A stretch of 34,157 nt of DNA from Micavibrio sp. (GCA_020718105.1 DYDA01000024.1:1-34157); one strand, 5' to 3'. Positions 15,501 through 22,300 are shown, counted from the stretch's first letter. Translations and numbers: made by a program. Notes: a model not told the origin generated them from the letters alone.

Positions 15501-15597
15501 TAGCAAAATTTGCCATTTAAAGCGGCTTAAAATGGCAAAAAACGCCATTAACCTTGGAAATGGCAAATTCTGCCATTGTTGTTGGCATTTTTTGCGA
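15501..15597. promoter_or_regulatory. Operator region with repeated TGGCA/TGCCA palindromes
   Basis: The 321 bases between 15429 and 15749 hold no clear gene but carry a dense set of related half-sites. TTTGCCATTT (15509-15518) is inverted to AAATGGCAAA (15530-15539). AATGGCA (15559-15565) and TGCCATT (15571-15577) form a perfect palindrome with a five-base spacer. Additional half-sites are GCCATT at about 15544 and TTGGCATTTTTTGC at about 15582-15595. Placed upstream of the operon that starts at 15428 and encodes an XRE protein, this is probably its operator and promoter region. Confidence 0.65.
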
Positions 15598-15703
15598 CGG
15601 GGAGAATCTGCTCAAGCACTCAACATTTTTTGATCGCGTTTTTCACGCCGGAGATGCGAGGAGGCATGATGAATATGATTTCAGGAGATTTGGCGGACAT
15701 GAA

Positions 15704-15726
15704 AAAGGCAGCATATAGCCGCCTTT
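15704..15726 (-). terminator. Terminator behind the XRE gene at 15750
   Basis: AAAGGC (15704-15709) pairs with GCCTTT (15721-15726), and an inner GC pairs with GC around one mismatch. On the - strand the hairpin is followed by a run of T. It lies 24 bases after the stop of the regulator gene and fits an intrinsic terminator for the 16946-15750 operon. A short + strand ORF (15667-15732, about 21 codons, after GAGGAGG) overlaps it and is probably chance. Confidence 0.6.
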
Positions 15727-15749
15727 CTTGAAACGATTATAACCGAGAT

Positions 15750-16385
15750 TTACGCGGCAGCCGTTTTCTTCCACGTGGCCTCAAACAACGCCTTGTGATA
15801 ATAGGCCATCTCAGAATCGCTGATGATCGTAAACTGATATCCACGACCGACCCCTCGGATCATCACAAACTTTTTATCGTAGATCAGGCATCCCGGAAGC
15901 GGGTTGTCTGGATCGGACGCAATTGTTCTGAAGGCAATCTTTTTGTATTTTCCCGCTTCCGTATTGGTTTCGCTTCTAACAAGACAGCGAACCGCAGCAA
16001 AATCGTCAATGCGCCGAAGCCACTCGTGATTGTTGCAGAAGATGTCGAAAAACTCTTTCGAGCTTTCCGTAACAGCTAGGACGCTCCCGCCTTGCCCTGA
16101 AACGACTGTCTGCATGAGATTGGTGTACAGAGAGAGATGTCCGTCCTGCCCATCGCACTGCATGATTTCCTTCCGGCGCTTCTTGATGCCATCGGGGATA
16201 AATTCCAGCCCCTTGCGTTCGAAGGCCTCGCAAATGAGGCGCGTTGTGTCGTCGCGCGGAGAAATGTTCCCGTCCTCAAGGTTACGGATCGTATTGGCCG
16301 CTAGTCTGCACGCCGAGGCCAAGTCCTCGCGCGACCAGTTCAACATGGCTCTTGCACCACGTATTTGTTCGGCACTAATTTGCAT
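15750..16385 (-). CDS. XRE-family regulator with C-terminal sensor-like domain (copy 2)
   Basis: This protein has 211 residues. The helix-turn-helix covers residues about 5-62 (EQIRGARAMLNWSREDLASA, then LAANTIRNLEDG). The C-terminal domain (about 75-208) ends with MAYYHKALFEATWKKT and contains GCLIYDKKFVMIRGVGRGYQ, similar in layout to the regulators at 12691 and 17255. It is the third gene of a small - strand operon, 22 bases behind a member of the five-copy small-protein family. It probably senses a ligand or partner through the C-terminal domain. The resemblance to TrmB-type PLD-like domains is tentative. Confidence 0.8.
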   Translation of the reverse strand: MQISAEQIRGARAMLNWSREDLASACRLAANTIRNLEDGNISPRDDTTRLICEAFERKGLEFIPDGIKKRRKEIMQCDGQDGHLSLYTNLMQTVVSGQGGSVLAVTESSKEFFDIFCNNHEWLRRIDDFAAVRCLVRSETNTEAGKYKKIAFRTIASDPDNPLPGCLIYDKKFVMIRGVGRGYQFTIISDSEMAYYHKALFEATWKKTAAA

Positions 16386-16407
16386 TATTAAATCCCGTCC
16401 TTCAAAA

Positions 16408-16740
16408 TCAGTTCACAACGTTGTTCATTTTCAAATCGACAAGATATTCGATGGCGTTTTGATACAGCCGTGATGGCAATACCTTAACTTCGTTGACGCC
16501 GAAATGAGAAGTCAGAACCTCACAAACCGTCGTTTCATTTACTTCCTGCGTATAGGCCACATAGGCAATCATGCCGGAAATGGCCTGCAGTTCGACATTG
16601 TTCAGGGGCCTCTCATGTGCCTTGCGAAGCGCGGTCAGGCCAGCGGTCAAAAGGCGCAGATCGCCGGAGGCTAAATCGCCGCCCTCTGTTGCTTCGCTGT
16701 AAATCTCTTCGGGAGTCTTTGTGGATTGAGGCTTGTTCAT
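16408..16740 (-). CDS. Small cargo protein, member 3 of the five-copy family
   Basis: This 110-residue protein starts at ATG 16740, with AAGGAGCG upstream. The N-terminal half (TPEEIYSEATEGGDLASGDL) is variable; the C-terminal half (AISGMIAYVAYTQEVNETTV, then FGVNEVKVLPSRLYQNAIEY, then LVDL) is the family core. It has both the FGV turn seen at 19840 and the LPSR-x-Y ending seen at 15129, so it links the family. It lies between a 64-residue protein and an XRE regulator in one operon. Function is unknown. Confidence 0.75.
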   Translation of the reverse strand: MNKPQSTKTPEEIYSEATEGGDLASGDLRLLTAGLTALRKAHERPLNNVELQAISGMIAYVAYTQEVNETTVCEVLTSHFGVNEVKVLPSRLYQNAIEYLVDLKMNNVVN

Positions 16741-16751
16741 CTGTTCGCTCC

Positions 16752-16946
16752 TTAATTGATAGAGGTAGGGGTAACGGTGGAGCAAACGCTGGCCTGATAC
16801 TCGTTGGTGGCACTAATAAAGAAGGCCCAACGGTCCTCAAGGGCCATAGGGGGATGTTGAACTTTGTTGTCGCGTTCCCAAACATGAAGGATGTCCCAAA
16901 TGAAGTTTTCGCCATGTTTTTTGTAAAACGTCTCAAAATCCAACAT
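16752..16946 (-). CDS. Small unknown protein, 64 residues
   Basis: ATG 16946 has GGAGAC upstream. It is the first gene of the operon that continues with the family member at 16408 and the XRE regulator at 15750. The sequence (MLDFETFYKKHGENFIWDIL, then WERDNKV, then DRWAFFISATNEYQ) is aromatic-rich and has no motif I recognise. No signal peptide or membrane segment is visible. The 308 bases between it and the divergent gene at 17255 hold the promoters of both operons. Confidence 0.6.
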   Translation of the reverse strand: MLDFETFYKKHGENFIWDILHVWERDNKVQHPPMALEDRWAFFISATNEYQASVCSTVTPTSIN

Positions 16947-17152
16947 TTTCTGTCTCCGTTTGAAAAGTTTCAAAGGCCACTTTGGCTCCCGATTTCTGTA
17001 ACCTAAAGGATTTTTGCCATGAAAGCAATAGAAATGTTTTGTGAAAGGGACTGACGATACCTCTCACAACAAACGTCTTCACAGCCAATCGTTAAGATTT
17101 TAGCCCTATATTTTAACCATTTCGAACAGACCTACTTAAAATTAGTCCAAAC

Positions 17153-17169
17153 CTACCAAAAAACGGTAG
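17153..17169. promoter_or_regulatory. CTACC-N7-GGTAG palindrome upstream of the XRE-CDPS operon
   Basis: CTACC (17153-17157) and GGTAG (17165-17169) form an inverted repeat with an A-rich seven-base spacer in the AT-rich divergent intergenic region, about 85 bases upstream of the ATG at 17255. It is a plausible operator for the regulator that starts the operon. No exact -35/-10 pair could be fixed. Confidence 0.45.
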
Positions 17170-17254
17170 ATTTTATTTATTTTACGACACTCTTTTCATT
17201 TTCAAAAGTTTGTGCTACAAATAGAGACGGTTGTTTTCACAAGGAACGGAAGCC

Positions 17255-17890
17255 ATGCCAACAGGAAGACAAATAAGAGCAGCAAGAATGCTTATTGACT
17301 GGGAAGCTACAGATCTTTCTCGGAGCGCGAACCTGAGCACCGAAACGATTTTGAAAATTGAGCGCGGGGAAGCAAATCCCAAACCCGATACGACGGAAAA
17401 GATAATTAATGCGTTGCGCGATGGGGGCGTGGAATTTGACGGGGAGCGTGGGGTTAAATTGATCCTTGAGGATTACAGAGTTTTTGGAGGAGAGGATTGT
17501 TACCTAAGACTTCTTGATGAGGTTTTTTTAGATCTACATGCAAGGAAGGGTGCGGAGGTTTTGTTCATTTGCGTGGATGACGCGGTTTCATCCCCAGAAA
17601 TCATCGATGCCAACAAGCGCATTAGGAATGCTGGCATCAAGTGTAGATACTTATGTTCAGAGACGGCAACAAAATTTGATTATACACTTGAAGACTATAG
17701 GGCAATTTCTAAAGAGTATTTTAAGAATAGCGTTATGGTTGTTTATGATGAAAAAGTTGCAACTCTTAGAGGAACGAACAACGGCGTTCTTATAGTTAGA
17801 GATAAAGACCAAGCAGAGATGCTACGCGGTTTATTCAACATAGTCTGGTCACATTCGAAGTCGCCTAAAAACGGAGTTAAATCTAAATGA
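17255..17890 (+). CDS. XRE-family regulator with C-terminal sensor-like domain (copy 3), paired with a CDPS
   Basis: This protein has 211 residues from ATG 17255, which has AAGGAACGGAAG upstream; a TTG at 17231 is an unlikely start. The helix-turn-helix is at residues about 5-60 (RQIRAARMLIDWEATDLSRS, then LSTETILKIERG). The C-terminal domain contains AEVLFICVDD, MVVYDEKVATLRGTNNGVLI and ends EMLRGLFNIVWSHS, like the copies at 12691 and 15750. The stop overlaps the start of the cyclodipeptide synthase gene (ATGA), so the two are expressed as a pair. It may sense the cyclodipeptide or its trigger through the C-terminal domain; that is inference. Confidence 0.8.
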   Translation: MPTGRQIRAARMLIDWEATDLSRSANLSTETILKIERGEANPKPDTTEKIINALRDGGVEFDGERGVKLILEDYRVFGGEDCYLRLLDEVFLDLHARKGAEVLFICVDDAVSSPEIIDANKRIRNAGIKCRYLCSETATKFDYTLEDYRAISKEYFKNSVMVVYDEKVATLRGTNNGVLIVRDKDQAEMLRGLFNIVWSHSKSPKNGVKSK

Positions 17891-18606
17891 CAACAAGGTA
17901 TAAAATCGAAGTGCGCAACTGCCCAAACTGGAGAAAACAAAGGGCAACAACACTTGGTGTGAGCATTATGAGCCCTAATTGGCAGGGAGAGAAGTTTCAG
18001 GCGATAATGGAATTTGCGTCAGAAAACTTTGAAGAAATTCGCATTGATGTCACAGATGCTCTATACAGACACAACTTTATGGCTCAGGGCCTCGATGAAG
18101 AACAAGCCTTTGCGCAGGCAACAGCTGCGGGTTCTCTCTGGCTTACACAACACGCCGACATTATCATGGCATCCCCTGTAAAACCGCAGATTATCAGATG
18201 GGCGCGCTGGTATAAACACGCCGACTTTGAAGCGGTTCACCATAAATTCGTTTCCCTCTATAATTCTTCGTCCGTTTTCCATGACGCTGTAGAATCCGAT
18301 ATTATGAACTTTTATCGCAGGGCGAACAATAGATGTCATGAATCCGAGAGGCAGCACAGCAGAGACTTTCTTATTGAAGAAGTTGCTGTGATAACTCTTC
18401 AGGCAAGAGAGTTACCCTCAGTGAAGATTTATCCTGGTGAAGAATTGAATTGCTTAAATGTTGTTCGCAGAGGGCTTGTTGAAGATGCTCCGACAGGTCT
18501 AGAGCGAGAACAATATGCAAAAATAAAATTTGAAACGCGTCCAGCGTATAAAAAGTCTCTTTCCGTATATGGAACGCAAAAGCTTGCTGTGGCAAGTCTA
18601 CTGTGA
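17887..18606 (+). CDS. tRNA-dependent cyclodipeptide synthase, XYP subfamily
   Basis: This enzyme type takes two aminoacyl-tRNAs and makes a cyclic dipeptide. The protein has 239 residues, the usual length. LGVSIMSPNWQGEKFQAIME has the nucleophile S26 in the GVS motif. FLIEEVAVI carries E165, which aligns with the catalytic Glu182 of AlbC, and VKIYPGEEL has Y182-P183, the YP pair that defines the XYP subfamily. The intervening RHNFMAQGLDEEQAFAQA is also typical (short H-x-x-x-x-x-G, then A-rich helix). The position of AlbC Tyr178 is Phe161 here, an unusual substitution near the active site. No oxidase or methyltransferase follows, so the product may be used unmodified. Substrates cannot be read from the sequence. 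It is translationally coupled to the XRE gene upstream. Confidence 0.8.
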   Translation: MTTRYKIEVRNCPNWRKQRATTLGVSIMSPNWQGEKFQAIMEFASENFEEIRIDVTDALYRHNFMAQGLDEEQAFAQATAAGSLWLTQHADIIMASPVKPQIIRWARWYKHADFEAVHHKFVSLYNSSSVFHDAVESDIMNFYRRANNRCHESERQHSRDFLIEEVAVITLQARELPSVKIYPGEELNCLNVVRRGLVEDAPTGLEREQYAKIKFETRPAYKKSLSVYGTQKLAVASLL

Positions 18607-18657
18607 AATTTGGTTCCTGATGGAGCCTCTCCTTCATGAGGAGCAGCTGGCTGTGGT

Positions 18658-18939
18658 TCAGCGTTTTGCTTGACTTGAAAGAGGTAGGTCATTGAGAAAC
18701 TTTGTCACCGCCTCAAGATCACGAGCGGGTATATGGCTCAAATCGCAAATGCCGAAGACCCTCTGGGTTATCTCAAAGATTTCCGCTTCCTCGGTTTTTA
18801 TCTCGTAGGCGACGTGACGGATCAGCATGGAGAGCGTATGCACCTCTTTGAGGTCAAGCGTTCTGGAAAGCTCGCAGCCCTTGTCGGCAACAACCTTCGC
18901 TTTAAAAGAGAGAATGTTCGAGGCAGTATCGTCGCTCAT
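18658..18939 (-). CDS. Small cargo protein, member 4 of the five-copy family
   Basis: This 93-residue protein faces the cyclodipeptide synthase gene from the other strand; the two stops are 51 bases apart, with a CTCCT/AGGAG stem of terminator type between them. ATG 18939 is favoured by AGAGG nine bases upstream. The family core is HTLSMLIRHVAYEIKTEEAE, then FGICDLSHIPARDLEAVTKF, then LNDL. It has R in place of the usual A/Y before HVAY and an Asp for the conserved Tyr after (P)AR. Function is unknown. Confidence 0.7.
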   Translation of the reverse strand: MSDDTASNILSFKAKVVADKGCELSRTLDLKEVHTLSMLIRHVAYEIKTEEAEIFEITQRVFGICDLSHIPARDLEAVTKFLNDLPLSSQAKR

Positions 18940-19531
18940 GTCCAAAAACCTCTTTGTAAAAAGTCTTAAAAGAACAACCCCATTATATCGTTAACGCGAC
19001 CTAAAATCAAAACAATGCAGCACGGAAATCCGCACAAAACATAGTAAATGGTACGATTTTTCTCTTGATTTCTTCTGTGCAAGCAAATCCGGCCTGCACC
19101 CCAACGAAGGCGGCCTGAAGCTGCCAGTCCCCGCCGAGGTGCCCGATTTCATCTGACGGGATCCCATGAACCAATCAGGCGGCGGGCGTATAAACGCCTA
19201 CCTTTGTGGGCTACGAACGGGGTCGCCGCCATTCCCACCGCCACGCTTGATCTGCCCCTCGTGCAGCGTCTCCCGCGGTCCCGACGTTTCTATGGGTCTC
19301 GGTCCCCGACTGTGGCGCTCAAAGCCTTTCGGCCAAGCAGCCGCTTCAGATTCGTAGAGAAAAATATATTCGTGATAAAAATGGTTGTCTTCTAAAAAGT
19401 TGGGTAAAACTTTACCCAGATTTTATCTGGCCAACCAAAATTTGTCGCACGAAAAAACGCACCATATAAGTTTGAAAAAATTCAGCCTTACCATCACGAA
19501 AAGCCTAATTATTTGCCTATAGATGCGCGTG

Positions 19532-19579
19532 CGATGTCCCTTTAAATGTCCCCATAAATGTCACATTAAATGTCACAAT
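19532..19579. repeat. Four tandem 12-base repeats (iteron-like)
   Basis: Three contiguous units read AAATGTCCCCAT (19544-19555), AAATGTCACATT (19556-19567) and AAATGTCACAAT (19568-19579). A more diverged unit, CGATGTCCCTTT (19532-19543), precedes them. The exact period of 12 places every ATGTC on nearly the same face of the helix, as in iterons or multi-site operators. They lie about 25 bases before a weak ORF. Confidence 0.7.
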
Positions 19580-19604
19580 AAAGGGGCTATAGTGGGCAAA
19601 GGCT

Positions 19605-19781
19605 TTGCTCAAATCTTATCGCACAGCAGTTATTTTAGACGCTGCGGCAAAGACTGTCTCTCGCAAAAATGGTGAAAGTTTGCATGTTGTTAGAGGGCCT
19701 CTTGATCAAGCCAAACAGCCGTTTTCTTGTGTGCTGGACATCAGAACAAGGCTCGATGCGGACCTAGAAACGGACCTATAA
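19605..19781 (+). CDS. Weak 58-residue ORF or gene remnant
   Basis: An open frame with TTG at 19605 and no clear ribosome-binding site follows the 12-base repeats and ends five bases before a terminator. The product (LLKSYRTAVILDAAAKTVSR, then HVVRGPLDQAKQPFSCVLDI) has protein-like composition and normal codon use, so it may be a real small gene or the tail of a decayed one. No family is recognised. Confidence 0.3.
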   Translation: MLKSYRTAVILDAAAKTVSRKNGESLHVVRGPLDQAKQPFSCVLDIRTRLDADLETDL

Positions 19782-19786
19782 AATAA

Positions 19787-19818
19787 AAACGCGCACCACG
19801 ATGCGTGAGTGCGCGTTT
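19787..19818. terminator. Perfect 10-bp stem, bidirectional terminator
   Basis: AAACGCGCAC (19787-19796) pairs perfectly with GTGCGCGTTT (19809-19818) around a 12-base loop. Both strands end the stem in T residues. It sits between the + strand remnant and the convergent - strand gene at 19840 and would end both transcripts. Confidence 0.75.
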
Positions 19819-19839
19819 GAAAAGGCAAAACGGAAGGGC

Positions 19840-20124
19840 TCAGTTCTTCATGTCGCTTGGGTTTGTGAAGTCAACAAAAAAGCTGATGAGGTCATTGTAG
19901 GATGACACAGAGACGTCCTCAATCTTTGAGACGCCGAAATTCTTGCAGGCCATCTGAAGGATTTCAGACCCATTGATTTCCAAAGTGTAGGACACATAGG
20001 CGACCAAGGCAAAAACGGATTTGATTTCGCGGTCGACCAGTTTTCTTGTCGGACTATAATCGAGGGCTGAGGCGATGGTTCTTATCTCGCCAGAAATAAC
20101 GTCTGAAGAAGTATCCTTGCTCAT
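19840..20124 (-). CDS. Small cargo protein, member 5 of the five-copy family
   Basis: This 94-residue protein has ATG at 20124 with AAAAGGA upstream. The family core is SVFALVAYVSYTLEINGSEI, then FGVSKIEDVSVSSYNDLISF, then FVDF. The match to the member at 16408 (AYVAYTQEVN, FGV, SRLYQNAIEYLVDL) is easy to see. The gene stands alone about 330 bases before the tRNA-Thr fragment, so it may be the outermost cargo gene of the element. Function is unknown. Confidence 0.75.
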   Translation of the reverse strand: MSKDTSSDVISGEIRTIASALDYSPTRKLVDREIKSVFALVAYVSYTLEINGSEILQMACKNFGVSKIEDVSVSSYNDLISFFVDFTNPSDMKN

Positions 20125-20790
20125 CGGTGCAATCCTTTTCTGAAAAAGTCATAAGAACGATTTGCGCAGTATACCAGAAAAGAGCACCTGATTTCAAAAC
20201 TTGCGTGGTTCCCCAGCCGCCCAACATGAGAGCAGTATGGGTGCGTTTTGGGAGCAAAGTATGGGTGCAAACCGATAACGATTTGAAAGAGAACATAAAA
20301 ACTCGAACAAAACCGGAAGCAGCCGATACAGTTTTGCAAGGAAATGGCTAAAAACACCTTGTTTGTGTCCGATAAAAACGAAAGGAGTTGCTTTTGATTT
20401 GAAACGCGCGTAAAAGTAGATAATCGAGTTGAATCAAAGTGATAGCGCAGATCCTTGGTAAGGACGGGGTCCGCGGTTCAATTCCGCGCGGCAGCACCAT
20501 TAGATTTTCTTGCCGAGCGCAGCGAGGCTTAGAAAAGCTTATGTCCGGCGAAGCTTTAGCGTAGACGGACGGCCTCCATTATTCCGAATGCCCCGATGAC
20601 CCCATCGGCGCAAATATGCAGAACTTTGCAAGAACATCGTCCAAAAGTGGGGGAAAAGTGGGGGAAGAAAGAGCAGGATAGAAAAACCCTTGAGAGAAAG
20701 CGTAGAATAACGCATTATCTAGAAACAAACTAAGCCCTTCTGCCACTTGTAAAACAGCAAAACAAGGGCTTCTCCTTAACGGGACATCAC
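20125..20790. other. Intergenic stretch at the element boundary
   Basis: No gene is supported in 666 bases. It contains a direct repeat AGTATGGGTGC (twice, about 20234 and 20259), a tRNA-Thr fragment (20451-20499), an inverted repeat GTCCG/CGGAC (20543-20570) enclosing an AAGCTT core that looks REP-like, the doublet AAGTGGGGGAA at about 20645-20666, and a loose AAGCCCTT/AAGGGCTT inverted repeat (20732-20771) before the next gene. Confidence 0.5.
20451..20499 (+). tRNA. 3' fragment of tRNA-Thr(GGT), probable attachment-site copy
   Basis: The sequence contains the anticodon loop TTGGTAA (anticodon GGT), a variable loop, a perfect five-base T stem (CGCGG / CCGCG) around TTCAATT, the 3' acceptor strand CGGCAGC, discriminator A and CCA. 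The 5' half is missing: no GCTGCCG acceptor strand or D arm lies upstream, and the 5' side of the anticodon stem pairs for only three bases. It is therefore a partial copy of the kind left when an element integrates into the 3' end of a tRNA gene. Confidence 0.75.
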
Positions 20791-21447
20791 ATGAAACTCA
20801 CAGAATGCAGCATAGTCTTTGCACAGAAAGTAGACCCCGACCGCGACAATCAGCTTCATTTCATTGATGTGCCTTCATTAGATTTTTTGGTGCGCAAAAG
20901 CATTATTAGAATGGACGCTGAGTGGGAACCTGAACAAAACGAACTCACTTCAAGTCGCCCTATTTTTGCAAAATCAATTTCGTTCAAGAACAAAATAAGT
21001 ATAGCAAATGATGTTGGAAAATTAGTTATCAAGCAAGATTTTTGCAATGAGGAAAAATATGATCAACTACAAAAGCTAGCCAAAAAAATCCTTGGAAAAC
21101 TAGAGAAAATACCCTACGCAGGAATTGGCGTAAATTTTCTATCAGCTATGCCATGTGATAATGCAGAACAGCAGATAGTAGATAAGTTCTTAAAGTATAT
21201 TCCGAGCATATCTGATGAAAACATTGTAAGGGGAGCATTCTCCTATGTGCATCAATTAGATGGAGCCGCTGTTACTGTAGAAGTCAGTCCCGTTAAAAAA
21301 GTTGATGGAGCGTCTGCGTTATGTATGAGCTCAAACTACCATTTAGACACAGAATACCCAAAAAAAATGTTGGAATGGATTGACAAAATACCGGAACTGC
21401 AAAAGGACTTTTCATCACGGCTTCAGAAGCTATTCGGAGAGGCCTAA
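20791..21447 (+). CDS. Unknown protein, first of a two-gene unit
   Basis: This 218-residue protein is AT-rich and directly follows the attachment-site region. It begins MKLTECSIVFAQKVDPDRDN and has no signal peptide, membrane segment or known catalytic motif. The mix of strands and helices (IPYAGIGVNFLSAMPCDN in the middle) recalls conserved sporadic proteins of mobile elements, but I cannot name a family. Its stop touches the next ATG without a gap, and that gene encodes a membrane protein, so the two probably act together. A defence or exclusion function is possible and unproven. Confidence 0.6.
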   Translation: MKLTECSIVFAQKVDPDRDNQLHFIDVPSLDFLVRKSIIRMDAEWEPEQNELTSSRPIFAKSISFKNKISIANDVGKLVIKQDFCNEEKYDQLQKLAKKILGKLEKIPYAGIGVNFLSAMPCDNAEQQIVDKFLKYIPSISDENIVRGAFSYVHQLDGAAVTVEVSPVKKVDGASALCMSSNYHLDTEYPKKMLEWIDKIPELQKDFSSRLQKLFGEA

Positions 21448-21939
21448 ATGGTTGACAGCTCTTCCAGATCAAGCAACGTATTTTCCCTTTTACGCAATGA
21501 GACTTCTATCCCCATTAAACCCAATTACGGATCATCTGACGGAGGGGCTGGAGGCGGAGGGGACGTTGAACAGCGGCTTTCCTCTCTTGAAAATCAGGTT
21601 AAAGGGATATATCAGGCATTAACCTCTATAGGCGAGAGCGTAGAAAGTATTGAAAGAAGAACTAGGGCGCTGGACAAGCCTCTTTCACCAGAAAAGGTTT
21701 TGCTATGGCTTGCAGGGGCGATAGGGATTGTATGTGCGGCATATGCCTTCGTCACGCCGCTGTTTATTGACGCTAAGATCAACACAAAAATGGAAAAAAT
21801 TGATAACATAATTTCTCGTGTAGAACAGAGCGTTAATAAGAACGATAGTGTATTGGAAGCTGTGAACCGCATAGAAAAGGCTGTAATTAACAACGGGGAC
21901 GCGATTAACCAGAAAAAACAAAAAGCTATAGCCGAATAA
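21448..21939 (+). CDS. Coiled-coil membrane protein, second of the unit
   Basis: This protein has 163 residues. A disordered Ser/Gly-rich N-terminus (SSDGGAGGGGDVEQRLSSLE) leads into a coiled coil, then one membrane segment (VLLWLAGAIGIVCAAYAFVT), then a second heptad-rich helix (KMEKIDNIISRVEQSVNKND). The layout is that of a membrane-anchored scaffold. It starts immediately after the stop of the 218-residue protein. No family is recognised. A minor in-frame alternative start is not evident. Confidence 0.65.
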   Translation: MVDSSSRSSNVFSLLRNETSIPIKPNYGSSDGGAGGGGDVEQRLSSLENQVKGIYQALTSIGESVESIERRTRALDKPLSPEKVLLWLAGAIGIVCAAYAFVTPLFIDAKINTKMEKIDNIISRVEQSVNKNDSVLEAVNRIEKAVINNGDAINQKKQKAIAE

Positions 21940-21951
21940 TTACAAGAACCG

Positions 21952-22152
21952 CTATAACATCTGAGGTAATTTCCGCCCCGCCTCCCTAACAACCTCAATA
22001 TCCCCCGCCTGATAACGTAGAGAGCTTTTAACGTCTGTGTGGCCGAGGCGATCCATAATGGTACGCAGAGAGGCTCCCTGCGCGCCCCGCATGGTTTCCG
22101 ACAGTATGACGCGCCATGTGAGGGATAGGACGTTCGAAAAAATTCTTTGCAT
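21952..22152 (-). pseudogene. C-terminal remnant of a tyrosine recombinase (integrase)
   Basis: Only the last third of the catalytic domain is left. GASLRTIMDRLGHTDVKSSL, then RYQAGDIEVVREAGRKLPQM, carries the conserved LGH and the RY near the active-site Tyr. The HxxR block and everything upstream are missing, replaced by sequence with no similarity. It is a third, separate integrase from the two at 23065-24643. It lies beside the tRNA-Thr fragment region and may be the remains of the integrase that once used it. Confidence 0.7.
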
Positions 22153-22248
22153 CTAAGTGTTCCTTCGTTTTCAGACAAAAAATCGCTTTTATGAATCAAC
22201 TCAACGCTTTATCTAACCCGCGTCTAGTACGATGCGCCTATTTAGCCT

Positions 22249-22277
22249 TTGACAGCCGTTGCACTTAGTGCTATAGT
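22249..22277 (+). promoter_or_regulatory. Sigma-70-type promoter with operator palindrome for the toxin-antitoxin pair
   Basis: TTGACA (22249-22254) and TATAGT (22272-22277) are separated by exactly 17 bases. The spacer contains the 11-base perfect palindrome GCACTTAGTGC (22261-22271), ideally placed for repression by the HTH antitoxin. The toxin ATG follows 24 bases downstream. Confidence 0.75.
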
Positions 22278-22300
22278 AATAACTAAAGTTAGGGGCTTGA

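Larger units (their letters stand above)
18940..19839. other. Mostly non-coding 0.9-kb stretch with gene remnants
   Basis: No full gene is supported. A GC-rich block at about 19080-19345 contrasts with AT-rich flanks. On the + strand it contains a short open tail reading SGLHPNEGGLKLPVPAEVPD and ending FI before a stop at 19154-19156, which looks like the last residues of a lost protein. I do not recognise it. The second half carries 12-base tandem repeats, a weak 58-codon ORF and a terminator, each listed separately. Confidence 0.5.

Noticed and set aside
15667-15732. A 21-codon + strand ORF after GAGGAGG
   Set aside because: The first ATG is only one base from the ribosome-binding site and the ORF overlaps a terminator hairpin; too little to support a gene.
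20791-21939. Possible TIGR04255-like defence family for the first gene
   Set aside because: The resemblance is only in general composition; no motif could be matched, so no family name was given.
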